From: Mongoliibacter ruber
GTDB taxonomy: Bacteria; Bacteroidota; Bacteroidia; Cytophagales; Cyclobacteriaceae
Assembly: GCF_003003005.1 (NCBI RefSeq)
Contig: NZ_PVTR01000005.1
Location: 248,001 to 312,000 of the forward strand
DNA length: 64,000 nucleotides
Direction of reading: 5' to 3'
In this document: piece after piece, positions 53,464 through 62,800 of the stretch
Layout: every line of letters starts with the position of its first letter
Numbering within the stretch: position 1 is the first letter of the stretch
Program-made: the position numbers and the translations under genes
Notes under the pieces: generated by a model
The model's input: only the letters and a program-made list of their open reading frames with translations
Databases searched by the model: none
Told to the model about the DNA's origin: nothing

Positions 53464-53922
53464 TTACCAAGTCGTCTCTTTCAATTTTGGGAATGCCCTA
53501 ATGATATCTGATAAACTGATCTGACCTACTAGGTTGCCATCTTTTAAAACCGGAAACCTACGGATTTTCAATTCCAGAAACTTCTGTGCTGCGTCAAAAA
53601 GTGACATTTCGGGAGATAGAGTCAATACATTTATTGTCATATGTTCCTCTACTTTCCCGGGAAAAGAAGGGGTGTTGGAATACTTTCCTTTGATGATTTC
53701 TTTGAGACAATCTACTTCTGAAATAATTCCCACCAAGTTCCCGTCATGATTGATCACTGGGGCACCTGATATCTTTCTTTTGGTCAACATTTCAAGCACA
53801 TGATCAATAGAATCTTCGGGATAGAATGTGACTAGATTGGTACTCATGTGGTCTTTGACCATTATGGGAGCGGCAGTTTTTTTTCCTTCTACTACCCTGA
53901 CGCCTTGAAAACTTTTTACCAT
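53464..53922 (-). CDS. CBS-domain pair protein
   Basis: The 152-residue protein contains two CBS motifs and little else. The first is about residues 24-80 (HMSTNLVTFYPEDSIDHVLE, SGAPVINHDGNLVGIISEVD); the second about 90-145 (HMTINVLTLSPEMSLFDAAQ, FPVLKDGNLVGQISLSDIIR). CBS pairs bind adenosine ligands and regulate partners. No other domain is present, so it is a stand-alone Bateman module. Its partner is unknown. Confidence 0.9.
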   Translation of the reverse strand: MVKSFQGVRVVEGKKTAAPIMVKDHMSTNLVTFYPEDSIDHVLEMLTKRKISGAPVINHDGNLVGIISEVDCLKEIIKGKYSNTPSFPGKVEEHMTINVLTLSPEMSLFDAAQKFLELKIRRFPVLKDGNLVGQISLSDIIRAFPKLKETTW

Positions 53923-54053
53923 GGTTATTTTGGATTATGTGAGCCTTATAAATTAAGACTTTATTCTCACTAATCAAAACCAAATACTTTATAAAAGTAT
54001 TATTCAAGAATATTTATCGGTCAAAACAGTTATGTGCAATTCAAAAAAACTAT

Positions 54054-55589
54054 TTAGTAGTGGTTTTCCAAAATCAAAAACGGAACCCAATCTCCAGGAG
54101 GAAAAGCACGCATACTGGCAAAATCAAAGCCTCCTAAAATCAAGTCTTTTTTTCCATTTCCTGTGATATCTCCCGTGTCCATAGTCATCAGTGACCATTC
54201 TCCAAGGGCCTGTTTTTTGGAAAGCGAAAAAGCCAATTCTCCATGATTCTCAAAAAATAAAAAGTTTGCCTTTTGACCTTCGTCTCTCTTAGGGAAATAT
54301 GAAATCACAGCAATATCTTTATGACCATTACCCGTGAAATCTTCAACAATCAGAGCACTGGCACCATGAAAAGGTTGAAAATAACTTTCTGCAAAATTGT
54401 TTTTTCCATCATTGAGGAAAATCCGCAATCCATGGTAAGGCTTCAGTATGGGAGACAAGTCGGCATTATCTCCTGAGACAAGCACTATATCCTTATGTCC
54501 ATCTCCATCAATATCCTCATACACGAAATCTGAACTTCCGAACAGAGGTGAAAACGACAACCATTCGTATTCTTTGAATTTTCCCTTGCCCTGATTGAGG
54601 TATACGTAAACCCCTTCCTTGGCTTGCGTCATCAATGCAATGACATCAGGCTTACCATCTCCATTGACATCTTCAATGATCGTTCTTCTCGCACCAGGCC
54701 TGTTGTTCAAATAGTTCATGGTATATCCATTGCCTGATTTTTCGTACCAGGTCAGTTTACCTACATGATGTCCAAAATGGCAAACGATCAATTCATTCTC
54801 TCCATTTCCAGTCAGATCTGCATAGGAAAAATGGACAGGACGGGTAAGGCTATCCAATAGCAGGTTGGCAGCATTTTCATCAAAACCCCTAAAAGATTCA
54901 AGCCTTCCAATAGATGTATTAGAAGGATCCATCACTCCCATTGTAAGCAAGTCAAAGCTATTTTCTCCCTGAAAAAGTATATCTGAAGCTGGACTTGTCA
55001 CCTGAATTGAGTCAAGGATAAGGTTATTTTTCATATCAAATTTAAAAACTTGCCTGTACCGGTCTCCTACAAAAAGAACCTTACCTCTATCTTCCCATCT
55101 AACAAAAGTGCTCAAATTCGGTCTTTTTTTATTGGTACTAGGTTCCTTAAGTCGCCATGAACTGTTTTCCGGCAATAACCCAAAGTCAAGAGCATTCTCT
55201 GCCAATTTATCAGGAGCATTTTCGAGGTAATATGACTCCATCAATGCCCAATCTTCCCTGGAAATCAAAGGTTCTGCGGCATAAATACCAGCTGGTGCAT
55301 CGATATCTTCACCTACTGCATGACCAAAATCCTCTTCTAAGATCAAACCCATTCTCCGTCTCATATCTGGCAATACAGAAGTTTGCCAAGTTAGCTTATC
55401 TAACAAATCAGGCTCCGGCTTTACATGACAAGCCCCACAATAAGCATCCGCAAGTGTTTTCCCTGTCAGTTCACCTTCTGTAAGAGACAATTCCTTTACC
55501 AAAGCCAAATCATCTTTTTCATTCGGTTTATTTGAATTACAAGAAATAAGAATGAGAACTATAAAAAAATACAAAGGACTGACTTTCAT
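54054..55589 (-). CDS. FG-GAP repeat lipoprotein with c-type haem motif
   Basis: From M25 (55589) the product is about 511 residues and begins with a lipoprotein signal (FFIVLILISC, C17). Near the N-terminus it has CGACH (C51, C54, H55) followed by a possible distal ligand in SVLPDMRRRMG, which is a mono-haem cytochrome c motif. The rest is an FG-GAP/VCBS propeller with repeats such as DVNGDGKPDVIAL, DIDGDGHKDIVLV, DFTGNGHKDIAVI and DITGNGKKDLILG. A haem-c domain fused to a calcium-binding propeller suggests electron transfer during sugar or alcohol oxidation, but no enzyme domain is visible. Confidence 0.82.
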   Translation of the reverse strand: MKVSPLYFFIVLILISCNSNKPNEKDDLALVKELSLTEGELTGKTLADAYCGACHVKPEPDLLDKLTWQTSVLPDMRRRMGLILEEDFGHAVGEDIDAPAGIYAAEPLISREDWALMESYYLENAPDKLAENALDFGLLPENSSWRLKEPSTNKKRPNLSTFVRWEDRGKVLFVGDRYRQVFKFDMKNNLILDSIQVTSPASDILFQGENSFDLLTMGVMDPSNTSIGRLESFRGFDENAANLLLDSLTRPVHFSYADLTGNGENELIVCHFGHHVGKLTWYEKSGNGYTMNYLNNRPGARRTIIEDVNGDGKPDVIALMTQAKEGVYVYLNQGKGKFKEYEWLSFSPLFGSSDFVYEDIDGDGHKDIVLVSGDNADLSPILKPYHGLRIFLNDGKNNFAESYFQPFHGASALIVEDFTGNGHKDIAVISYFPKRDEGQKANFLFFENHGELAFSLSKKQALGEWSLMTMDTGDITGNGKKDLILGGFDFASMRAFPPGDWVPFLILENHY

Positions 55590-55672
55590 AGGTGATATTC
55601 TAAACTCTAAAGTATTTAACGCAATACCAAAAATGAGTATTTTAATATCAATTGAAAACAACTATTTCAATA

Positions 55673-56251
55673 TTATTCAAGTTTTTTGACAACTCTTGCG
55701 GGATTCCCCATGGCTAAGACATTTGAAGGTATGTCCTTGGTGACAATGGAACCTGCAGCTATCGTGCTATTATCCCCAATTTTTACCCCAGGTAAGATAA
55801 TCGAATTACCACCAATCCAACAATTGTCTCCTATTGTCACAGGAAGTGCTTTTGTGAGGTAAGGCGCTGTATCAGGTGAAGGACTCAAAATCCTTTCAGA
55901 AGCCAATAAAGGATGTGTCGCAGTGTAAATTTGGACGTTGGGTCCAATCAGGCCGTTCTTTCCAATTTTGATCAAATTACAATCCAACATCACCCCACCT
56001 GTGTTGATGAAGGTATTTTCTCCGATGAAAATATGCTTGCCATAATCGCAGTAAAAAGGTGCTTCTATCCACACTCCTTCCCCAACCGACCCGAGCAATT
56101 CTTTCAGGATTTCCATTTTACCCAAATCATCTCTGGAAGATAGATTCTGCCATTTTTGAATCAACTCTTTGGATTGATGGTACATTTCCAACAATTCAGT
56201 ATCTCTGGAATTATAAAAATCTCCATTTAGAAGTTTTTCTCTTTCAGTCAT
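55673..56251 (-). CDS. sugar O-acetyltransferase (maltose/galactoside type)
   Basis: The 192-residue enzyme is a left-handed beta-helix acetyltransferase. The Mac/NodL signature opens with MTEREKLLNGDFYNSRDTEL and the helix repeats follow (GKHIFIGENTFINTGGVMLD, KIGKNGLIGPNVQIYTATHP). The catalytic histidine region is TATHPLLA, and the CoA end GDNCWIGGNSIILPGVKIGD leads to IVTKDIPSNVLAMGNPARVV. It starts 2 bases after the cutC stop, so they are co-transcribed with the glycosylasparaginase. The acceptor sugar is unknown. Confidence 0.9.
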   Translation of the reverse strand: MTEREKLLNGDFYNSRDTELLEMYHQSKELIQKWQNLSSRDDLGKMEILKELLGSVGEGVWIEAPFYCDYGKHIFIGENTFINTGGVMLDCNLIKIGKNGLIGPNVQIYTATHPLLASERILSPSPDTAPYLTKALPVTIGDNCWIGGNSIILPGVKIGDNSTIAAGSIVTKDIPSNVLAMGNPARVVKKLE

Positions 56252-56253
56252 CC

Positions 56254-56988
56254 TTACAACACCTTTAAAAATTCCTGCACTTGATACCTGTCAATTGTCA
56301 GCACATTATTGAAAGCTTCCTGATCCGTGGACAAACATACACTTGGGTGATTGTACCTGCTTTTAGACAAACGGAAAGTTTTACAACTTGCATGAACTTC
56401 CTTTAAATTGCCTAAGAGCTTCAATTCCAAGACATGATCAGGCCTGCTTCCACCTCCTGGCATAATGATAATCCTATTCCCAGCCCAAGTCATGAAATTT
56501 TTAATATTCTGCATTCCTAGCGTGACGGTATTTTCACCACCGGAAGTAAGGATTCGGGAAAAACCACAGTCAATGATACTTTCCAAGGCCAATCTCTTCT
56601 CTACTGTAATGTCAAAGGCTCTGTGAAAAGTACAGGGAAGTCCTTCAGCGGCATAAATAAGTTTTTGGCAGGCATCCTGATTCACTTGACCCACTTCATC
56701 CAATGCTCCAAAAACAAAACCATCGGCACCTAAATTTCTTAGGAATCTGATGTCATTTTCCATGACTTTCAATTCCTCTTTGCTATATATAAAATCTCCC
56801 CCCCTTGGTCTTATCATCACAAAAATCGGGATAGATAATTCTGACTTCAAAAAATCAAAAGTCCCTACACTAGGCGTAGTACCACCTTCACCAAAATCGG
56901 CGCAAAGTTCAAGTCTATTTACCCCATATTCAGCTGCTTTCAAGGCAGCTTCCAAGGTAAAAACAGGTGCTTCGAGTAAAATCCCCAT
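56254..56988 (-). CDS. cutC: copper homeostasis protein CutC family
   Basis: The 244-residue TIM barrel matches the CutC family throughout. It opens with PVFTLEAALKAAEYGVNRLE and LCADFGEGGTTPSVGTFDFL, then MIRPRGGDFIYSKEELKVME and ADGFVFGALDEVGQVNQDAC with TFHRAFDI, ending in ILTSGGENTVTLGMQNIKNF and MPGGGSRPDHVLEL. Despite the name, a copper role is poorly supported for the family, and CutC commonly travels with glycan-degradation genes in Bacteroidota. It overlaps the glycosylasparaginase stop by one base. Confidence 0.93.
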   Translation of the reverse strand: MGILLEAPVFTLEAALKAAEYGVNRLELCADFGEGGTTPSVGTFDFLKSELSIPIFVMIRPRGGDFIYSKEELKVMENDIRFLRNLGADGFVFGALDEVGQVNQDACQKLIYAAEGLPCTFHRAFDITVEKRLALESIIDCGFSRILTSGGENTVTLGMQNIKNFMTWAGNRIIIMPGGGSRPDHVLELKLLGNLKEVHASCKTFRLSKSRYNHPSVCLSTDQEAFNNVLTIDRYQVQEFLKVL

Positions 56989-57977
56989 TATTTAAACCAA
57001 CTTTTAGAATCTACCAATGATTTGTCAGTTTGATGATGCTTGGCGAAATTAAAACCAGGATGTACGGCATAAGCACCATACTCACCATCTTTGTTGACTG
57101 CAAGAAATCCTGCTTGAATGTCTTTGATATCTTTACTGTTTTTAGCCACAAGTCTTTTGACTGCTTCCTCACATGCTTCTTGTGGTGTCCGTCCCTGACG
57201 CATCAATTCTACAATCAGGAAACTCCCGCATATCCTTATAATGGATTCACCTAGGCCGGTAGCGGTGGCAGCACCTACTTCATCATCCACATAAAGCCCT
57301 GCCCCAATGATGGGACTGTCTCCAACCCTACCATGCATTTTAAAGGCCAACCCAGAGGTGGTACAGGAACCCGCCATTTTCCCATCTGCCCCAATGCCGA
57401 TCATGCCTATGGTATCGTGATTCTCTATATTGATGATGGGTTTGTATTTTGATTCAATTTTCCACTCTTGATACATCTCTTCAGCCCTGGGACTGAGCGT
57501 TTCTTCCTCCATAGGGAAACCCTGCGCTATGGCAAATTGTCTTGCTCCTTCACCAGCCAACATTACATGCGGCGTTTCGTCCATCACTTTTCTGGCCAAT
57601 GAAATAGGGTGCCTTACTTGTCTTACAAAAGCGACTGTACCACAGGACCCGTCCCCTTTCATGATCGAAGCATCAAGCGTGGGAATACCTTCTCTATCCG
57701 GCAGCCCCTGAAGACCTACCGAAAGGTTATCCATGTCTAGCTCGGTAACCTTCACCCCCTCTTCCACAGCATCCACGATATTGTCAGACTGCATCAATAC
57801 TTCCCAAGCGCGGTCATTGGCAGGCATACCGTGTTCCCAGGTAGATAAAATTAGAGGTTTCTGTTTTTCTGATAAAGACTTTTTGAAAAAAGAAGCCGAT
57901 GCACTTGCTAAACCACTCGGTAAAATCAAAGAACTTCCGAGTAGGGATTTTTTCAGGAATGACCTTCTGTTTGACAT
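56988..57977 (-). CDS. N4-(beta-N-acetylglucosaminyl)-L-asparaginase (glycosylasparaginase)
   Basis: This N-terminal nucleophile hydrolase removes asparagine from GlcNAc-Asn, the last step of N-glycan breakdown. From M18 (57977) it starts SNRRSFLKKSLLGSSLILPS, a Tat-like signal, and is about 329 residues. Autocleavage should occur before T189 in IENHDTIGMIGIGADGKMAG, with SCTTSGLAFKMHGRVGDSPI, GAGLYVDDEVGAATATGLGE and a final YGAYAVHPGFN. The family includes the Elizabethkingia enzyme. It is followed by cutC and the acetyltransferase, consistent with a small glycan-salvage run. Confidence 0.9.
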   Translation of the reverse strand: MSNRRSFLKKSLLGSSLILPSGLASASASFFKKSLSEKQKPLILSTWEHGMPANDRAWEVLMQSDNIVDAVEEGVKVTELDMDNLSVGLQGLPDREGIPTLDASIMKGDGSCGTVAFVRQVRHPISLARKVMDETPHVMLAGEGARQFAIAQGFPMEEETLSPRAEEMYQEWKIESKYKPIINIENHDTIGMIGIGADGKMAGSCTTSGLAFKMHGRVGDSPIIGAGLYVDDEVGAATATGLGESIIRICGSFLIVELMRQGRTPQEACEEAVKRLVAKNSKDIKDIQAGFLAVNKDGEYGAYAVHPGFNFAKHHQTDKSLVDSKSWFK

Positions 57978-58288
57978 GGGATTCGATATTTTTAAGATTA
58001 GATGATTCACAAACCAACGAGACAACAATATCTTAAAAATATCAAGGACTTCTTTAAACTTTTATAAAAAAATTAAAAAAGTATCCACCATTGGTAAAAG
58101 TCTATTGACATATATCGAAAAACAATCTTAACTTCAATAGTGATTTGACACGGAAAAAACGGGACACAAAACCTAGTAGCGTGAAAGAATTGAGTTCATT
58201 TCTTGATGAGCTGAAGATTTTTAGACCTAGCAAGTTCAATCTCGAAAAATTCCGATGAAATAGGATAAAACGTTAAAAATATAACCTT
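57978..58288. other. 311-bp divergent intergenic region
   Basis: The stretch lies between the glycosylasparaginase and creatininase-family starts. It is A/T-rich with an AAAAAAATTAAAAAAG tract and no gene. Candidate promoter words (for example TTG at 58105-58107 followed after 21 bases by TAACTTCA) are imperfect, so none is listed as a separate site. Confidence 0.5.
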
Positions 58289-59050
58289 ATGAGACCTTAC
58301 ATACTCTCTGAAAACAACTGGAAGAACCTGAAAGAAGATCGCTTTGAATTGGCAGTATTGCCTTGGGGAGCTACAGAAGCACATAATTACCATATGCCAT
58401 ATGGGACAGATATTTATGAAGCAGATGCTATAGCCGCTGAATCGGGAAGACTCGCATGGGAAAAAGGAGCAAAAGTAACTGTTCTGCCAACCATTCCCTT
58501 TGGTGTAAATACTGGACAACATGATATTTATCTTGACATCAACATGAATCCAAGTACACAAATGGCGATCATTCGCGATATACTGACTGTTCTAAACCGT
58601 CAAGGAATAAAGAAATTCCTGATTGTCAACAGTCATGGTGGCAATGATTTTAAAACCATGTTGCGAGAACTTGGACTTGAGTTCCCCGAAATGTTATTGA
58701 TGACCTGCAATTGGTTTCAGTCATTGGATAGAAGTAAATATTTTGAGGAAGCGGGAGATCACGCCGATGAAATGGAAACGAGTTTGATCTTGCATTTACA
58801 CCCTGAATTGGTTTCCCCTTTGGAAGAAGCGGGAGAAGGAAATGAAAAACAACCACGTATAGAGACCCTCAAAGAAAAGTGGGCCTGGGCAGAGAGAAGA
58901 TGGTCTCAGGTAACCGAAGACACCGGTATTGGAAATCCCAAAAAGGCCAGCGCCGAAAAGGGCAAAAGGTATTTTGATGAAGTCTGCAAAAAAGTGGGTA
59001 AGTTGATGATTGAGATATGCGAGGCGGATATCGGGGATTTGTATAGGTAA
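58289..59050 (+). CDS. creatininase-family amidohydrolase
   Basis: The 253-residue protein matches the creatininase/MftE fold. Metal ligands are in WGATEAHNYHMPYGTDIYEA (E, H and D), LIVNSHGGNDFKTMLRELG and GDHADEMETSLIL. The N-terminus LSENNWKNLKEDRFELAVLP is also typical. The family hydrolyses creatinine or related lactams and takes part in cofactor maturation, and the natural substrate here is unknown. The gene is monocistronic and followed by a repeat-rich non-coding stretch. Confidence 0.88.
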   Translation: MRPYILSENNWKNLKEDRFELAVLPWGATEAHNYHMPYGTDIYEADAIAAESGRLAWEKGAKVTVLPTIPFGVNTGQHDIYLDINMNPSTQMAIIRDILTVLNRQGIKKFLIVNSHGGNDFKTMLRELGLEFPEMLLMTCNWFQSLDRSKYFEEAGDHADEMETSLILHLHPELVSPLEEAGEGNEKQPRIETLKEKWAWAERRWSQVTEDTGIGNPKKASAEKGKRYFDEVCKKVGKLMIEICEADIGDLYR

Positions 59051-59807
59051 GAATGGGTGAGACGTAGGTGGAGGGTTGTGTTCAAGATACGAGAAGCGAG
59101 ATGCGAGAAAAGTGAACCTTAGGTGAAAGTTGGTTTTACAAGGTCATAGGTAGAGGGCAGACCCTGCAAAAACGCCAACTTAACTTTTAACATTTTTAAC
59201 CTTTAACAATCTAAAGAAAGGATGAAAGGGCCATGGAGAGTCTTTTAGGCTCACATATCTTTGACGATGACCCAATGCCGTAGGATTTCCTGCCGTAGGC
59301 ATGGCATAACCGAAATAACAGCCCGGTAATTTATTGCCGGGATTAAAGATTAGGTATGGGTCTTAAAGTGCCGTAGGCATGGACGATGTTTTTTTGGATG
59401 TGAGTGAAGACACTCACATCGGCGTCAGAGTCTCAAAAATTTTTGATTTAGGAAGTACGATTTACGAAGCTTAATTCAATTTTTGAGAATGAGTTCTTTG
59501 AATTGCCTCACCTTGTCATCTCGAGTTTTTAAAATTTGGCATTTACAGAAAGGAAATGACAATTGTTTTCTCGCGGCGGCCGCTGCGAAATCGCTGCGAG
59601 CGTTGCGTGAAATATTTAATAGTCATAGTCATAGGGAGTTTTTAAAATTAAGCATTTACAGAAAGAAAATGACAGTTGGTGTACGTCATCCTAAATGTTA
59701 AAATCTCAGCGTGACGGTCCCTACAAATATGTCATTGGTATCCCGTACTACTGTCGGGAGAGAGATCTGAAGTAAATACAAACCTGGGACACACTTAAAA
59801 CCATGCT
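59051..59807. other. 757-bp non-coding repeat-rich region
   Basis: The region begins with GATACGAGAAGCGAGATGCG, the reverse complement of the C/T-rich end of the 46-47 kb region. It then has three copies of TGCCGTAGG, a CCCGGTAATTTATTGCCGGG hairpin near 59322-59341, and the inverted copy of the complex repeat at 59510-59768. No gene was found; one short frame at 59483-59701 lies inside the repeat. Confidence 0.7.
59510..59768 (-). repeat. complex dispersed intergenic repeat, copy 2 (inverted)
   Basis: On the minus strand this segment reads AGATCTCTCTCCCGACAGTA, GTACGGGATACCAATGACA, TTCTTTCTGTAAATGC units with TTTTAAAAACT, CGCAGCGATTTCGCAGCGGC with CGCCGCGAGAAAACAATT and ACTCGAGATGACAAGGT. 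This is the same order as copy 1 at 46583-46960, with high identity in the GC-rich core. It is about 120 bp shorter than copy 1. Confidence 0.85.
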
Positions 59808-62800
59808 TCACTTCATCCCAATCTGTTCACCCGAAAGCGTCAAATCCTCTTGATTCCCTTTATAGTCAACACCTTTAATAGATTTCACATTTTCCCGGAG
59901 AAGAATGGCAGGCGAAGAATTACTCAAAAATCCAGACCGATTATACAATTCAATTTTTTGAGACTTCCCATTTTCCAACTCAAGTATCAAGGTGTGGAAT
60001 TTTGCAGGAGCATTGTACATTTGGCCTGGCTTAGAACTTTTAGCTTGATGGATCAAAAGCTTTGACCTGTTTTGAGTAGACAGGTAATTCATTACACCAT
60101 CTGCACCTATAACCATGGCCATGGACTTGGCATCTCCAGGCACTACAAACCCACTTTCAATAGCACGGACTGTTTCAAATTCTCCTTTGCCATTTCCCAA
60201 CAAGACCAGTCCATTGAATGCATCATACCTCCCAGAAAAGACCTCATTCCCGTAATCATTGCCAATCAACAATACATCCAAATGGCCATCACCATTGATA
60301 TCATCTACTGCTAATCCATTGACTGGTGCTGTCTGGGCAAGAAGTGGCAATTCATGTACTTTGAATTTACCGTTTCCTAAATTTTCGATAAAACTACTTC
60401 TGTCATAGTTACCTTCTAACTTGGTAACTCCCTCTAATTCCTGAGCGGTAAACAAAGTTTCTTCAGTAGTCCTGGCGTACTCCTTGTACCGGGTAAATTT
60501 TCTTCTAAAAAGGGTACTTTGCCCATACAAATCATCCCACGAATGTGTGGGAACAGAAATATAGTTACCTCCATTATCTTTGAAATAGGCAAAAATAACT
60601 GGGTCTATACTTTGATTACTGTCAAAGTCCTTGGCGTATACTTTTACAGGTCTCTCTTTGGTAGGGTGGTAATAATTATTAGCACCTAAGTTCCCCACTA
60701 CATAATCCACCTTACCATTCCCATTGAAATCTCCTGAAGCAAGACTATTCCACCAACCAAGATATTCCTCAAGGCCGGTATTTCTCATTTTTTCAAACTT
60801 CCCTCCTGTATTTTGGAATATGGTAATCGGCATCAACTCACCCACTACCATTAAATCCAACACTCCATCGCCATCCACATCTGTCCACAATGCGTCAGTT
60901 ACCATCCCTATATTTCTTAATCCTGGAGCTACTTCATCTGTCACATCCCTGAGTTGACCATTTTCATTTTTCAGAATAAATGACTTTTCGGGCATGGGAT
61001 ACTGACCTATTGGGCTACGTCCTCCGACAAACAAATCCATAAATCCATCTCCATCAAAATCTGCAGCCCGGATCACCGAGCCACTGGCCTCTACTTTTGC
61101 ATTATTCTCGGTATCTGCCGCTGTGAAATTACCCTTGCCATCATTTATCCAAAGTCTATCAATATATTCTTCTGATCCAGGTCTGAATTCTGAACTACCG
61201 GAAACCATATAAAGGTCCAAATCTCCATCATTGTCCACATCAAAAAGTATCATTCCCATTTCTTCAAACCTCATATCTGATTCGTTGGTGAAAAGGGGGT
61301 TTTCCTCAAAGGTTCCATCTTCATTTTGCAGAAAGACCACAGGTGTTTTCCCAGCAGCACTGCCTACTATAAAGTCTTCTCTGCCATTCCTGTTGATATC
61401 CCCAACTACCAAACTGGGACCAAATTGAGTCAATTTGTGAGGTATGGTCCTTTGTATGTTATAATCAATTTTATCGTCCTCCTCATGGACATAATTTACC
61501 TGAAGGGTATTGGATTTTTCTACCAACAATGGATTTACATTCTTTGGAACAAAAGGAAAAGCAAGTGAAGCCAAATCGACTCTTTCTGCATCACTCTGTT
61601 GCACCATAACCACCTGATTGGATTGTAAATCTTTGATCTTTTGATAAGTCCCATCTTGCCAAAAAATCTCAAGCTGCAAAGGCTGTGTAATTTCACCCAG
61701 TCCAAAATGAACCACATCTTCCACAGCCGACATATAACCTCTTGAAATCTGTTGTTCATGATATAAGAATTCATCTTCTGAGGTCCTCACAACCACTTTT
61801 GCTCCAATTCCCATTGGATTTTCTTTCACCCCTTTCAATTTTACCCTAAGGTATTTATGGGTTGAGGATGTTGAATTAAGCGTATTTTCAAACACAAAAG
61901 CTGGATCATTGATGTTATTGACCACATAATCCAAATCCCCGTCTCCATCCAAATCTACAAAAACAGCCCCATTGGAAAATGAGGGAACATTCAATCCCCA
62001 ATCATTTCCTACATCTTCGAAAGTCCAATCTCCCTTATTTCTGTAGGAATAATTTGGAATTTTGACAATTGGTATTGAGTCTAAAAGTTGTCTCGTACTA
62101 GCCACCCCACCTACATCCGCACGGTAATTGGCAAAATCTTTATCTGTAATGTCACGGGGAAATCCATTGGTGATCAACAGGTCTCTTTTACCGTCATTGT
62201 CCATATCTACAAAAAGCGGTGACCAAGACCAATCAGTTTGGTAAACACCTGCCATAAAACCAATTTCACTGAATGGGATTTCAGGACCATTGCCTACATG
62301 CAACATATTGCGCACATGTTGGTATTCATACCCCCACTGTTCATTGGAGATATAGGTTTGGTAGGGGTTTTTAGCAATGGTAGTCTTTTTGCGGTAATTA
62401 TGTTCACCCAACATGTCCAGTGTTATGATGTCAGGATAACCATCGTTATTGTAATCGGCAATATCCGATCCCATGGAGAACATACTTTGATGTCGGATGT
62501 AAGATTTGGTTTGATTAGAAAAAGTGCCATCCTGATTGTTGATGTACAGAATATCGTTTGGTGTATAGTCATTGGAGATGTAGATATCAGGCCAACCGTC
62601 AAAATTGATATCCTGAACAGCAATGCCTAATCCAAAACCTTCAATGGTTATGCCAGCTTCAATGGTTACATCCGTAAAAGAGCCATCACCATTGTTTTTA
62701 TAAAGTCTATCATTATTCACAGCAGATCCATCTGTAATTTTTTCTCTGTAATTGGAAGGGATGGCTTTATTCTGTTCATTATTCAGCACATACAAGTCTA

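Noticed and set aside
59483-59701. 72-residue plus-strand frame at 59.5 kb
   Set aside because: It lies inside the inverted dispersed repeat and has no counterpart reading frame in copy 1.
46583-59768. Composite transposon hypothesis for the inverted repeats
   Set aside because: No transposase or integrase was found in or between the copies, and the genes inside look chromosomal.
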